DNA of 64,000 bases from Lytechinus pictus. Its lineage: Eukaryota > Echinodermata > Echinoidea > Temnopleuroida > Toxopneustidae. Location: positions 36,163,420 through 36,227,419 of the forward strand of contig NC_087247.1 in assembly GCF_037042905.1 (NCBI RefSeq), written 5' to 3'. The notes beneath the pieces were generated by a model, which was not told the DNA's origin, made no database searches, and saw only the letters and a list, made by a program, of their open reading frames with translations. A program made the position numbers and the translations under genes. Position 1 is the stretch's first letter. Each line of letters begins with the position of its first letter. This document shows, piece after piece, positions 48,399 to 58,466 of this stretch.

Positions 48399-50041
48399 GT
48401 AAGTAGTAGGGTGTAAATACGGTCAGCACTCTTCAGTCTTTATTAGAAAATTAAAATGAGGACTAACTTTGATGTGACTTCCTTTACCATGGATTTTGGA
48501 CTGAAAATAGCATAAAAAGATGGAAAATTCAAATATCATGTTAAACACTGTCACAACTCCCCTCCCCTTTTTAAATTTTTTTTAAAATTAAATATGAATG
48601 ATGCCGAAACTTTATTTTATTCGCCAGTGATATTTTGCTAAAAAATTGAATAAAAAACAGAAAACAGACATATTTCTATGAGAAAGATTTTATTTTTTAT
48701 CAAAGAATAAGTATGTTACTTGAAGTAGTGTTATCATTGATAACTAAATGAAGACAAAATGAAAAGAAAAAAAATACTTTTTTAAATGAATGAGTAAATA
48801 CATTTGTCAAACAGGTTTCACAGAGTTGTATACTAGAAAAAGACATTGTAGAATTAAATTGATCAGAAATTAAGAGAAACAAACAAAAATCAATAAAGGT
48901 CAAACACATGTTCATGACACACCCCTGCTTTGAATAGATGACTATGATTGCCATAAGTAGTGGAGAATCACAATTTCTTGTATATTATATAGAGAGGTTT
49001 GGTCATGTAGTTATAATGACCAGTTGATACGTGAAATTTATGGAATCAAAGCCAGCATTGATCTCCATAAGCATTGTTCTACAATCAGGGCGACCCAGTT
49101 GTCTCATTGGAAAAAAAAGCTGTCTTGTTTTTCCTCAATTTTAGTGTGTGTTGAAAACAAGCGAAATGATATTAAAAGGCATGAGGTCACCAATTTATTA
49201 TTTTCCTAGGGGGTCAATCTTTTGTAACATGTTCTGTCAATTTTTTATTTTTTTTGGAGAGAACACTTTTGGACAGAAACGAATTTGACAACATTGCAAT
49301 GTGTTGTCTCTGAAAATTAGTGGATGTGGGCAAAGTTAGCATTATAAAATTGTTGCATATTCATACAAGTGTTCTTGTTATAGACAAAAACATTATCAAC
49401 CTATCATTATCAATCAACATAAACAACCACCAAGGGATCAGAAGGTTTTCAAGACTTGCACAGTCTTGCCATACATAGATGGCCTCTCACAACAACTCAA
49501 ACGCCGATTAGAAGGTCACGGTATCCGAACGGTTTTCCGCTCGGACACCACCTTACACAAACAGCTTGTACACCCCAAAGACCCTATCCCTGATCACAGA
49601 CGTGATGGCGTAGTATACAACATTCCTTGCCAGGGATGTGACGGGTCTTACATCGGAGAAACAGCCCGACCGATAGTTGAACGCATTTCTGAACACAAGC
49701 GCGATGTTCGGTTACAGCGAACTGACACATCCGCGGTGGCAGAACATGCTTGGGAGAAGCAACACCACCCAGATTGGGAGGGTGTACAATGCATTGCCAA
49801 AGAGAGACATTGGTATACACGCAGGATCAAGGAGGCTATTAGTATACGTCTTTGTCCTAACAACTTCAACAGAGACAGCGGGATCGACATCCCCGACTTC
49901 TGGATGCGAACCATCCGACAGCACAATACCCCCTTGCCTGGCAGTGCACGCCGACCCGATCGTTCCCGGCCCCGAACGAGGGACCGCTCAGCTAGTCAGC
50001 CCCCGCCCACGGGAAGCTAGCGAGCCCGCCAATTTTGTCTA

Positions 50042-50194
50042 ATTTGCATATTGCCGACCCACGGCGTATTTGCATATACCCCCGGCTTATTTGCATATAC
50101 GGATTACCGGCCGCACCGCATACCGACGCAACGGATCAATGCCCACCTATTGTTCTCGCGTCCGTGCGTACGGTCCTGGAGATTAGTATAAATA
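50042..50194 (+). promoter_or_regulatory. Pseudo-LTR promoter: three octamers plus TATA box
   Basis: ATTTGCAT, the POU/Oct octamer, occurs at 50042-50049, 50068-50075 and 50089-50096. TATAAATA follows at 50187-50194. Start of transcription about 30 bases later would give a 5' UTR of about 190 bases before the ATG at 50416. The motifs are seen; promoter function is inferred from the known location of Penelope promoters in the pseudo-LTR. Confidence 0.6.
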
Positions 50195-50270
50195 GAGTAC
50201 GTTATCAGATAATTTTCGTCACTTGATAAAGAGTTGCAGCGGCACTCGAAAGCTCGTGAACTTGTAAGCT

Positions 50271-50352
50271 AGTGAACACTTTTTGCGAGAGTGATCACGA
50301 ATTTCCTAGAAAGCCAGTGAACACTTTTTGCGAGAGTGATCACGAATTTCCT
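50271..50352 (+). repeat. Two 37-bp direct repeats in the 5' UTR
   Basis: A 37-bp unit starting 'agtgaacactttttgcgaga' occurs at 50271-50307 and 50316-50352, a 45-base period. It contains the palindrome GTGATCAC. The same pair is present in the right pseudo-LTR (53138-53219). Confidence 0.93.
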
Positions 50353-50415
50353 TGATGATCATAGTAGATTGCGAGACAAATGATTACCCTCTAGCGATTA
50401 TTTCAATCCGCAATA

Positions 50416-52887
50416 ATGAACCTATTTAGTATTATTGAACGAACATATGGGCGCCCCGCCCTAAAGTTGACTCGAAGATACGAACGATGTAGTAAAAAGA
50501 TAGCCCGATTTTCCAACCACTTGACCTTTCTTGTGCGTTGCATTAAAGCGTCAGTGGTTCCCAAAGACCTGCGGGTCAAGCCTCCTATGAACACCAAAGG
50601 AGCAAGAAAGGTAGCAGAAACGGCCGCCCTCCGTTTTCTAAAAGAACGCATCTTTCTCACTAGATGCACGATTGATTCGGCTAAGACAGAATACGAAACT
50701 TTAAAAGCCGATATCAAAGAGACTATGCAAGCCCAACATAGTACAGACATTCTGAAGGTTAATGAAAATATCTACGCAGATGTTTTCGCTAAATGCAAGA
50801 AAAGGCAACAGGCTAAATTTGAAAAGTTGATACAACCCAAATCGAAGAAGGTCACCACCTCATTAGCGAATGAGGATAAATGGGTTGTTAACCTATCCTC
50901 GAGACAGATCACCTCCACCGAGGAGCAATTGCTTAAGAAAGGCCTCGCCTTTGCAGTGTCGCCCCCAAAATTGCCCATTACCGAGATTGTAGCTAAGGTT
51001 GAAACCGCGGTCAAGTATATTGATCCAGTTTCGGCCGATGCCGCACGAAAAGATGTAGATTCCATTCTACAGAGAGCACGTCCTCCGAAACCGAATACCA
51101 CAAGGGAGATGCGTGATGCTCTTAAGACACTCAAGAATGATGATAGCATCACAATCCTCCCTGCGGATAAGGGTAGTGCCACAATCATTTTAGACAGTAC
51201 CGCCTACGAAGACAAAATGACCGAGCTTCTGAGCTCTGGTCCGTATAGAATGCTAAAGAAAGACCCCACAGATCGAATGTGTCGCAAACTGACCAGTACG
51301 TTACTGGCACTAAAGAAAGACAAAGTTCTAGATGAGGCTACATACAAAAAGATAAAGCCCACACAGAAACAGCCACCTAGAATATACGGGTTGCCCAAAA
51401 TACACAAACCCGGGATACCTCTCAGACCAATAGTATCATGCATAGGTTCATTTGCCTATAACCTATCAAAGTACCTGGCGGACATCCTGTCCCCTCTCAC
51501 TAACTGCTCAGAACACACGGTCTCCAACTCCAGTGAATTCGCTGAATTCACATCGGAGCAGACAGTTAACGAACAGGAATCCATGATCTCTTTTGATGTA
51601 GTCTCCCTCTTCACTAACGTACCGATAGAGGGCGCATGCAGTACGGCCCTGCAACGCATGCAATCCGACCCCACATTATCAGAACGTACCACACTTATGC
51701 CCGAACAAATAGCCGAACTCCTGGAGTTCGTCCTCAGATCCACATATTTTCTGTACAGAGGCTCTTTCTATGAGCAAACAGAAGGAGCAGCAATGGGTAG
51801 CCCAGTCTCAGCGGTTGTGGCTAACCTATATATGGAAGGTTTTGAACAGAACGCTTTGCCCAAGTGTCCTTCCACATGCCACCCTCGGGTGTGGAAGAGA
51901 TATGTCGATGACACTTTCATAATCGTAAATAGATCCGAAACAGACAGCCTACTCTCATACATGAATAGCCAGCAACCGTCCATCCAGTTCACTCTGGAGA
52001 CTGAACAAGGAGGGAAATTAGCATTCCTTGACACGCTAGTCCAAAGACACGAGGGCGGGAAACTCTCCACCTCTGTCTACCGCAAGCCCACTCATACAGA
52101 CCAATACATACCATATGATTCTCATCACGACAAATCGGTCAAGAAGGGTCTTGTTAAATGCCTGTTCGACAGAGCAGCACGTATCATAACTCACCCACCT
52201 GAACTCCCGAAAGAAAGAGCACACATACGTGGCGCCTTGTACAGCAACGGCTACCCACGCCGTTTTATCAAGAACACTTTCAAGAAAAAACAACCACCAA
52301 GGGATCAGAAGGTTTTCAAGACTTGCACAGTCTTGCCATACATAGATGGCCTCTCACAACAACTCAAACGCCGATTAGAAGGTCACGGTATCCGAACGGT
52401 TTTCCGCTCGGACACCACCTTACACAAACAGCTTGTACACCCCAAAGACCCTATCCCTGATCACAGACGTGATGGCGTAGTATACAACATTCCTTGCCAG
52501 GGATGTGACGGGTCTTACATCGGAGAAACAGCCCGACCGATAGTTGAACGCATTTCTGAACACAAGCGCGATGTTCGGTTACAGCGAACTGACACATCCG
52601 CGGTGGCAGAACATGCTTGGGAGAAGCAACACCACCCAGATTGGGAGGGTGTACAATGCATTGCCAAAGAGAGACATTGGTATACACGCAGGATCAAGGA
52701 GGCTATTAGTATACGTCTTTGTCCTAACAACTTCAACAGAGACAGCGGGATCGACATCCCCGACTTCTGGATGCGAACCATCCGACAGCACAATACCCCC
52801 TTGCCTGGCAGTGCACGCCGACCCGATCGTTCCCGGCCCCGAACGAGGGACCGCTCAGCTAGTCAGCCCCCGCCCACGGGAAGCTAG
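50416..52887 (+). CDS. Penelope-like reverse transcriptase with GIY-YIG endonuclease
   Basis: An 823-aa protein that copies element RNA into DNA and, in this family, nicks the target with a C-terminal endonuclease. The RT part runs about 250-600. It has GLPKIHKPGIPLRPIVS (325-341), motif A with D394 in SFDVVSLF, motif B AMGSPVSAVVANLYME from about 459, motif C YVDD (496-499) and FLDTLV downstream. The GIY-YIG domain lies at about 686-775: VVYNIPC (688-694), C697, YIG (701-703), R707 and E762, with the paired cysteines 694/697 usual for EN-plus Penelope proteins. The N-terminal ~240 residues are basic and helical-looking without a named domain. The start ATG at 50416 fixes six codons that recur at the end of the right pseudo-LTR. 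No stop or frameshift, so it may be active. Clade within Penelope-like elements not assigned. Confidence 0.97.
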   Translation: MNLFSIIERTYGRPALKLTRRYERCSKKIARFSNHLTFLVRCIKASVVPKDLRVKPPMNTKGARKVAETAALRFLKERIFLTRCTIDSAKTEYETLKADIKETMQAQHSTDILKVNENIYADVFAKCKKRQQAKFEKLIQPKSKKVTTSLANEDKWVVNLSSRQITSTEEQLLKKGLAFAVSPPKLPITEIVAKVETAVKYIDPVSADAARKDVDSILQRARPPKPNTTREMRDALKTLKNDDSITILPADKGSATIILDSTAYEDKMTELLSSGPYRMLKKDPTDRMCRKLTSTLLALKKDKVLDEATYKKIKPTQKQPPRIYGLPKIHKPGIPLRPIVSCIGSFAYNLSKYLADILSPLTNCSEHTVSNSSEFAEFTSEQTVNEQESMISFDVVSLFTNVPIEGACSTALQRMQSDPTLSERTTLMPEQIAELLEFVLRSTYFLYRGSFYEQTEGAAMGSPVSAVVANLYMEGFEQNALPKCPSTCHPRVWKRYVDDTFIIVNRSETDSLLSYMNSQQPSIQFTLETEQGGKLAFLDTLVQRHEGGKLSTSVYRKPTHTDQYIPYDSHHDKSVKKGLVKCLFDRAARIITHPPELPKERAHIRGALYSNGYPRRFIKNTFKKKQPPRDQKVFKTCTVLPYIDGLSQQLKRRLEGHGIRTVFRSDTTLHKQLVHPKDPIPDHRRDGVVYNIPCQGCDGSYIGETARPIVERISEHKRDVRLQRTDTSAVAEHAWEKQHHPDWEGVQCIAKERHWYTRRIKEAISIRLCPNNFNRDSGIDIPDFWMRTIRQHNTPLPGSARRPDRSRPRTRDRSASQPPPTGS

Positions 52888-53301
52888 CGAGCCCGCCAAT
52901 TTTGTCTAATTTGCATATTGCCGACCCACGGCGTATTTGCATATACCCCCGGCTTATTTGCATATACGGATTACCGGCCGCACCGCATACCGACGCAACG
53001 GATCAATGCCCACCTATTGTTCTCGCGTCCGTGCGTACGGTCCTGGAGATTAGTATAAATAGAGTACGTTATCAGATAATTTTCGTCACTTGATAAAGAG
53101 TTGCAGCGGCACTCGAAAGCTCGTGAACTTGTAAGCTAGTGAACACTTTTTGCGAGAGTGATCACGAATTTCCTAGAAAGCCAGTGAACACTTTTTGCGA
53201 GAGTGATCACGAATTTCCTTGATGATCATAGTAGATTGCGAGACAAATGATTACCCTCTAGCGATTATTTCAATCCGCAATAATGAACCTATTTAGTATT
53301 A
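52288..53301 (+). repeat. Right pseudo-LTR of the Penelope-like element
   Basis: Second copy of 49421-50434. It supplies codons 625-823 and the stop of the intact gene, then the 3' UTR, a second promoter copy (octamers at 52909, 52935 and 52956; TATAAATA at 53054-53061) and the first six codons, ending at the right TSD. Confidence 0.95.
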
Positions 53302-53311
53302 AAAACATTAT

Positions 53312-55003
53312 AAATCAGGTAATGTCTAATATTTATGCATAATATCATTATTTTTTTCATGCTTAAAAATACCAAATTCAAAGAGGAAATATTGGCACCC
53401 CATGTTAGGTTAATAATCACACAAAATAAAATTGTCAGTGGCTTTGAGAAATCTAAGTTTTTGAACAATCGCATTTCAATAATCAATTCTGATTGGTTAA
53501 ACAATGCTGAATGATTGCTAATAATAGAAATGCATGGACGCAAAATAAAAAAAAAGTAATTTTGGTTTTAAAATTCTTGGTATGGTCAATTTTGAGAAGT
53601 AAACATGATATTCAATAATTTCCAGTAATAATAATGATAAAAATAATCTTGCAGATTTCTCTAATAGTGACCAATAGTTTGCCATCATAATTTTGAGATC
53701 TGTGGTTCATATACTAGTATTTCTTTTTATGATACACAGATTACCCTACGCCATGCCTGATAGTGCCCAGCAGACACAGCATGCATGTGAACCAGAGCAG
53801 AAAGCTGCGACACATAGAGAATTTTGTCTACCGTAAGAATTATTAATGTTATGGTGGTATGCAATTGAGTCAGTTGAGATATGAATTTTCTATTGTACAG
53901 GTAAACATCTTGATACTAGTATATAAATGGTTACTTAGTCTACAAAACTTGAGGAATTCCTGGGGGCATTTCTTGCCCATTTCATGAAGAACTTGTCCAA
54001 TGTTCAACATAGTCTGTTTTATGTGACAGTGACTATAGTAACAGTGCTTCTTAGTCAATATCAGGGAAAGTTGTCAGAACCTACAACTAGTGAGACAAAG
54101 TTGTTGATGAAACATTCTTCAGATTGACCCAAGGGTTCACTATTATGACTATAACAGTTGCTGGAAAGGTGCCATTGATTTTGAATCCTGGGCAAAGTAA
54201 CCAGCTGCCATTAAGGTTTTCTTTAATGTGTTGATATGATTTTACCATGCAATTTAACCAGGGTAGGAAATAAATTGTATTTCAGGAGCTATTTTCTTTG
54301 CTACATTGTGGCATTTTCTTACATTTCAAAATGAGCTTTCATGTTTTAGAAATCATATCCCATCATTCTGCTTTATCATATTGATTTCTAAATGTTGAAT
54401 ATTGTTGTTGCAAATCTTGCAGGCAACTTTAGAAAATATGGTCGCCCCAAAGCATTTTGCAAATTTAGGGTCAATTTTGGCTGTCTTCCTGTCACCCTCA
54501 TGTATTTCCCATGCTAATTATAACAACCATCACATAACAATAATGGCTTTGGATTCATTTGACCATGGATTTGACATGTTGGACCTGATAGAGTTTTAAC
54601 ATGTCCAGTGATATAGAACTTGCTTTCAAGGAGACATTTCGTATTTTCCATTTTATACATTTCTGACTTAAGGATTCAACTATTCATCCTTCTTATTCTT
54701 TTTCTACATTTCTTTTCATTCTAAATTTGTAACAGAGCTGATTGAAAAAAATAAATAAAAATTAATAAATTATATATTTACCACTCGTAGATGGAAAAAA
54801 AAACCCCAAAGAGTTATAGTTCATTATTCATTTATTTTTCTGACCCAAAAGAAAATGATTAGGGGAACATTATTTTTTGTAAGGTCATTATAGTGATAAA
54901 TTAAAAATATTAATTGATATTTTGAAATAACTTTTGCTGCTGTTTGACGCATTCATTTCTTTTATTTCACTTTATTTTTATTTTTTTACCACATAATTGA
55001 AAG
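53312..55003. other. Intergenic or intronic, one weak exon candidate
   Basis: 53740-53832 is bounded by 'tttttatgatacacag' and CTACC|GTAAGAAT, and one frame is open (MPDSAQQTQHACEPEQKAAT after an ATG). I do not recognise it. The rest is AT-rich. Confidence 0.35.
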
Positions 55004-55144
55004 TCCTCGTCTTCGGTGCTATGATGGCCAATCAAACAAGCAAGGGAGGCCTATCTGGTATGGCTATTTGAAGACAACAACCTGTGTGTCATCCATGCCC
55101 AGATGGTTACCATCGTGCTGAGAGATGACCATCAAATACACTAA
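55004..55144 (+). pseudogene. Histone H3 relic (C-terminal part)
   Basis: From 55046 one frame reads [20 protein letters not shown], then [12 protein letters not shown] and a TAA. Canonical H3 has [20 protein letters not shown] followed by VTIMPKDIQL, so about 18 of 23 residues agree over the core. Upstream bases 55004-55045 still resemble 'LRFQSSAVMALQEAS' codons but need frameshifts. No N-terminal tail is found next to it, and the frame diverges after the VTI block. It is a truncated, decayed copy, either a retrocopy or a fragment of a dispersed histone gene. Confidence 0.85.
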
Positions 55145-55633
55145 GCTGATGTGATAGCCTTGATCTGCTGGATTATATGGACACCTATCTTTGTCAAAAA
55201 CATATAACTGTCCAGGGGAAAAAGACAGTGCTAGTCATTAACTGGTTATTTTATTTACAAGATCATCATGGAAGATAGCCTTTGGAATTTAAAGATAAAA
55301 CTTATAATTGAGGTTAGTCACTGATGACTTTTGCATTCATTCATTGTCAGAATGAAAGATAATCTTGGAAAAGACATACGATAAAGATGCAATGTGATCT
55401 GATATGTATTATGTAGGCCTACTCTCAAATTTCACAATTGTTTTATTTTATTGTATGAACTGGTGGAGCATTTCATGAGAGGACCTGCTGGATGTTTTAT
55501 CCAATATAGTCTGTTTTACCTAACAGTTACTATATTTACAGTGCTTCTCAGCCAATCAAAATCATGGAAAGTTGTTAGATCTGACGACTTGTAGGACAAA
55601 ACTATTGATGAAACGCTCCCCAGTTCTCAAGCA
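55145..55633. other. Intergenic, nothing recognised
   Basis: No supported feature. Confidence 0.5.
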
Positions 55634-57551
55634 TGAGCTCATGCCGTGGCGTGGCGTCCGTCGTCTGTCGTCCGTCCACAATTTCAAAATGCTTCTTCGC
55701 CATTTCAGGTCTGATTTCAATTCTGTTTGCTTTATATGATAGCACTAGGTGGGGATTCAAAACTTTTACACAGAATTTTGAAACTCATTAAATATGCTAA
55801 TTAATGCGCATTTTCAAAATTCACAAAAAATGCTTCTTCTTTATTTGTTGACCGATTTTGAATTTTTTGCTTCCATCTGGTAGAGCTTCATGAGGTTCAC
55901 CAAACTTCTTCACAGAATTTTGAAATTTTGACTGGAACAATTTTTATGCTAATTTATGCAAAATTACTTTATGCATATTTTTGAAAATTCACATAAAATG
56001 CTTCTTTATTTGTTGACCGATTTTGATTTTTTTTTCTTCCATCTGGTAGAGCTTCATGAGGTTCACCAAACTTCTACACATTTTTTTTAATTTGGAGTAG
56101 AAAATTATTTATGCTAATTTATGCGAAATTCATAAATCACAGAAAATGCCTCTTTATTTGTTGACTGAATTTCAAAATGCTTCTTCTTCGTCATTTCAAG
56201 TCTGATTTCAATTCTGTTTGCTTTATATGATAGCATCAGGTGGGGGAATCAAAACTTCTACACAGAATTTCGAAACTTTAAATATGCTAATTTATGCGTA
56301 TTTTAAAAAATTCACATAAATGCTTCTTCTTTAATTGTTGACCGAATTTGATTTTTTTTTCTTCCATCTAGTAGAACTTTATGAGGTTCACCCAAACTTC
56401 TACACAGAATTTTGAAATTTTCAGTAGAAAATTATTTATGCTAATTTATGCGAGATTTATTCATAAATCACAGAAAATGCCTCTTCTTCTTTAATTGTTG
56501 ACCGATTTTGATTTTTTTTTCTTCCATCTGGTAGAACTTTATGAGGTTCACCCAAACTTCTACACAAAATTTTTAAATTGTCAGTAGAAAATTATTTATG
56601 CTAATTTATGCGAGATTTATTCATAAATCACAGAAAATGCCTCTTCTTCTTTATTTGCTGACTGATTTTGATTTTTTTTTCCTTCCATCTGGTAGAGCTG
56701 CATTAGGTTCACCAAACGCTACACACACAATTTTGAAATTTTGTCTAGAAACTTTTTAATGCTAATTTATGCAAAATTTATTTATAAATCACACACAAAA
56801 AATTTTCTTCTTCATTTGTTGATCAATTTCAATTTTGTTTGCTTTATATGATAGCTCGAGGTGGTGATACATAATTTCAACACAGAATCTTGAAACTCAT
56901 TAAATATGCTAATTTATTCATATATTTTCAAAACTTACAAAAAATACTTATTTATTTGTTGATTGATTTTGATTATTTTTGTTCCATCTGAGAGCTATAT
57001 GAGGTTCACCAAGGTTCTACCAAGGAGCTTCCAAGCTCCTTGGTTCTACACAGAGTTTAGAAATTTTGACTAGAAAATTGTTTTGCTTTATTTATATGAA
57101 ATTTATTCATAGATCACCAAAAATGCTTCTATGTCATTTCTTCATCAATTTCAATTCTATATCCTCAATTTATGTCACCAATATACTTCACTACAGTGTC
57201 AACTGGGCTGAAATTAAAATGACAAAGAAGAAGCATTTTAAAATTCAGTCAAAAAATAAAGAAGAGGCTTTATTTGTTGATTGATTTTTATTATTTTTGT
57301 TCCATCTTAGAGCTACATGAGGTTCACCAAGGTTCTACACAGAGTTTAGAAATTTTGACTAGAAAATTATTTATGCTTAATTTATATGAAATTTATTCAT
57401 AGATCACAAAAAATGCTTCTGTGTCATTTCTTCATCAATTTCAATTCTATATCCTCAATTTGTGTCACCAACATAATTCACTACATTGTCAACTGGGCTG
57501 AAATTTAAAATTGTGTTAAATTTCGTTTCGAGATGCCGGATGAGCTCCACA
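55634..57551. mobile_element. Tandem-repeat-bodied element with GAGCTCAT tips (family U)
   Basis: The left end has 'gagctcatgccgtggcgtggcg' and 'gtccgtcgtctgtcgtccgt'. The right end 'gagatgccggatgagctc' is a partial inverse. The body is roughly ten diverged units of ~110-190 bp with 'tgttgaccgattttgatttt', 'ccatctggtagagctt', 'atgaggttcaccaaacttc' and 'atgctaatttatgc'. The last two units (about 56955-57230 and 57265-57510) form a closer ~290-bp duplication. Similar in design to family C but unrelated in sequence. Non-coding. Confidence 0.8.
57021..57041. mobile_element. 21-bp palindromic micro-insertion with 8-bp TSD (site 3)
   Basis: The core begins CAAGGAGCTT and ends AAGCTCCTT. Exact GGTTCTAC flanks it at 57013-57020 and 57042-57049. 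The paralogous unit reads 'caccaaggttctacacagag' without the insertion and has GGTTCTAC once (57330-57337). That is an empty site proving the insertion and its TSD. Confidence 0.93.
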
Positions 57552-58107
57552 TCATTGATGTGCTAGGTCGGGTTTGATTTTATTATTCAAATTCCATGTA
57601 CACAAATATATACATGCATACACTATTTACATACATTTTCATGTACATTGCAGATAATAACAAAGGTACAGGCAAATACTTGTATGTAAGATTGATACAT
57701 TGGAGTAAGTGGAGGGAAGTACAAAAATCATGACATGTCTGATGTAGACCCCCTAATTGACCTAAATAATTACAAAAGTAGTTATAGATTCCAGTTTTCC
57801 TTGAAGCAACAAAGATTTGAGAAGAAAGCAGAAAGAATAAAAGAATGATGAAATAATCTTGAAATAAATGTATATAGGCCATTCCAGTTAAGAGTTGGAC
57901 ATGCTGGTTAAAAAAAAAATGTTCACATGCTTTGATTTTTCTTGTTTTGGATAGCCAGGTACTGGCTCAGATAACATGTATGTGCCTGAGCCATTAACCC
58001 AACATCAGCTTAATGGGAGATGCCATTCATCCAAATTGTCAGTATTAGAGGTGCAAGGGAGCACTCTCCTGCAGGGCGTGGACACTCTGGGGTCAGTTTT
58101 GTTTAAT
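57552..58107. other. Intergenic; weak exon candidate
   Basis: 'cttgttttggatag' at 57945-57956 followed by an open frame (PGTGSDNMYVPEPLTQHQLN...) to a possible donor near 58092 might be an exon. No homology recognised. The remainder is AT-rich. Confidence 0.35.
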
Positions 58108-58394
58108 AATAATAATAATAGGCATTTATATAGCGCCATCTATCTAGAAATATTCTATTCCGAGGCGCGTTGTTATTATTATTACCCTCGCTTTAGCTCG
58201 AGCTGCCTTTCAGCGCTCATGCATTCAAGGAATTAATACTGCCGGGTACCCATTCACCTCACCTGGGTCGAGTGCAGCACAATGTGGATAACTTTCTTGC
58301 TGAAGGAAATTACGCCATGGCTGGGATTCGAACCCACGACCCTCTGTTTCAAAGTCAGAAGACTTATCCATTGGGCCACAACGCTCCACGATTA
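58108..58394 (-). mobile_element. tRNA-derived SINE
   Basis: On the minus strand the head (58394 downwards) has a box A-like 'tggcccaatgg' and a perfect box B 'ggttcgaatcc', with an anticodon-loop region like tRNA-Gln ('ctttgaa'). A body follows, ending 'gcgctatataaatgcc' and a (TAT)n tail at 58108-58122. The acceptor stem does not pair, so this is not a tRNA gene. Confidence 0.8.
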
Positions 58395-58466
58395 TTCATT
58401 TTACGTTTATCCGTGCGTGTGTGCATGGCGTGTCTTGAGTGTGTTGTGTCTCTCGTGTGAGTCATC

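Larger units (their letters stand above)
46009..49385. other. Intergenic or intronic; candidate exons only
   Basis: An A/G-rich (GGAA) tract at 47040-47220 and a pyrimidine-rich stretch near 47400-47520. Two splice-bounded segments are listed separately. Nothing else supported. Confidence 0.45.
49421..50434 (+). repeat. Left pseudo-LTR of the Penelope-like element (1014 bp)
   Basis: Direct repeat of 52288-53301 at an offset of 2867, with no differences found in the parts I compared by eye and identical translations. It holds the last 199 codons of the protein gene, the 3' UTR, the promoter, the 5' UTR and the first six codons. The 184-aa open frame at 49466-50020 is this partial C-terminal copy, not a separate gene. 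Such tandem, partly overlapping organisation is typical of Penelope-like elements. Confidence 0.95.
49386..53311 (+). mobile_element. Complete Penelope-like retroelement
   Basis: An 11-bp duplication AAAAACATTAT (49386-49396 and 53301-53311) flanks the insertion. Inside are a left pseudo-LTR, a unique part encoding most of the reverse transcriptase, and a right pseudo-LTR. A 24-bp stretch of unknown origin (49397-49420) lies between the left TSD and the left pseudo-LTR; Penelope copies are known to carry short extensions at one end. The element is GC-richer than its surroundings. The intact frame and seemingly identical pseudo-LTRs argue for a recent insertion. Confidence 0.93.

Noticed and set aside
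49466..50020. Separate 184-aa GIY-YIG gene upstream of the RT gene
   Set aside because: It is identical to the C-terminus of the 50416-52887 protein and is the left pseudo-LTR copy.
50403..52793. Several antisense frames of 70-138 aa
   Set aside because: All are shadows of the Penelope-like gene on the opposite strand.
49421..53301. Hammerhead ribozyme, as described in some Penelope-like pseudo-LTRs
   Set aside because: No CTGATGA...GAAA core was found on either strand of the repeat; TTGATGA at ~50352 lacks the matching partners.
53740..53832. N-terminal exon belonging to the histone H3 relic
   Set aside because: CAGCAGACA recalls the H3 tail codons, but the rest of the frame does not match H3 and the spacing to 55004 is large.
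58320..58394. tRNA-Gln gene on the minus strand
   Set aside because: Box A and box B are good but the acceptor arms do not pair, and a SINE body and tail follow.
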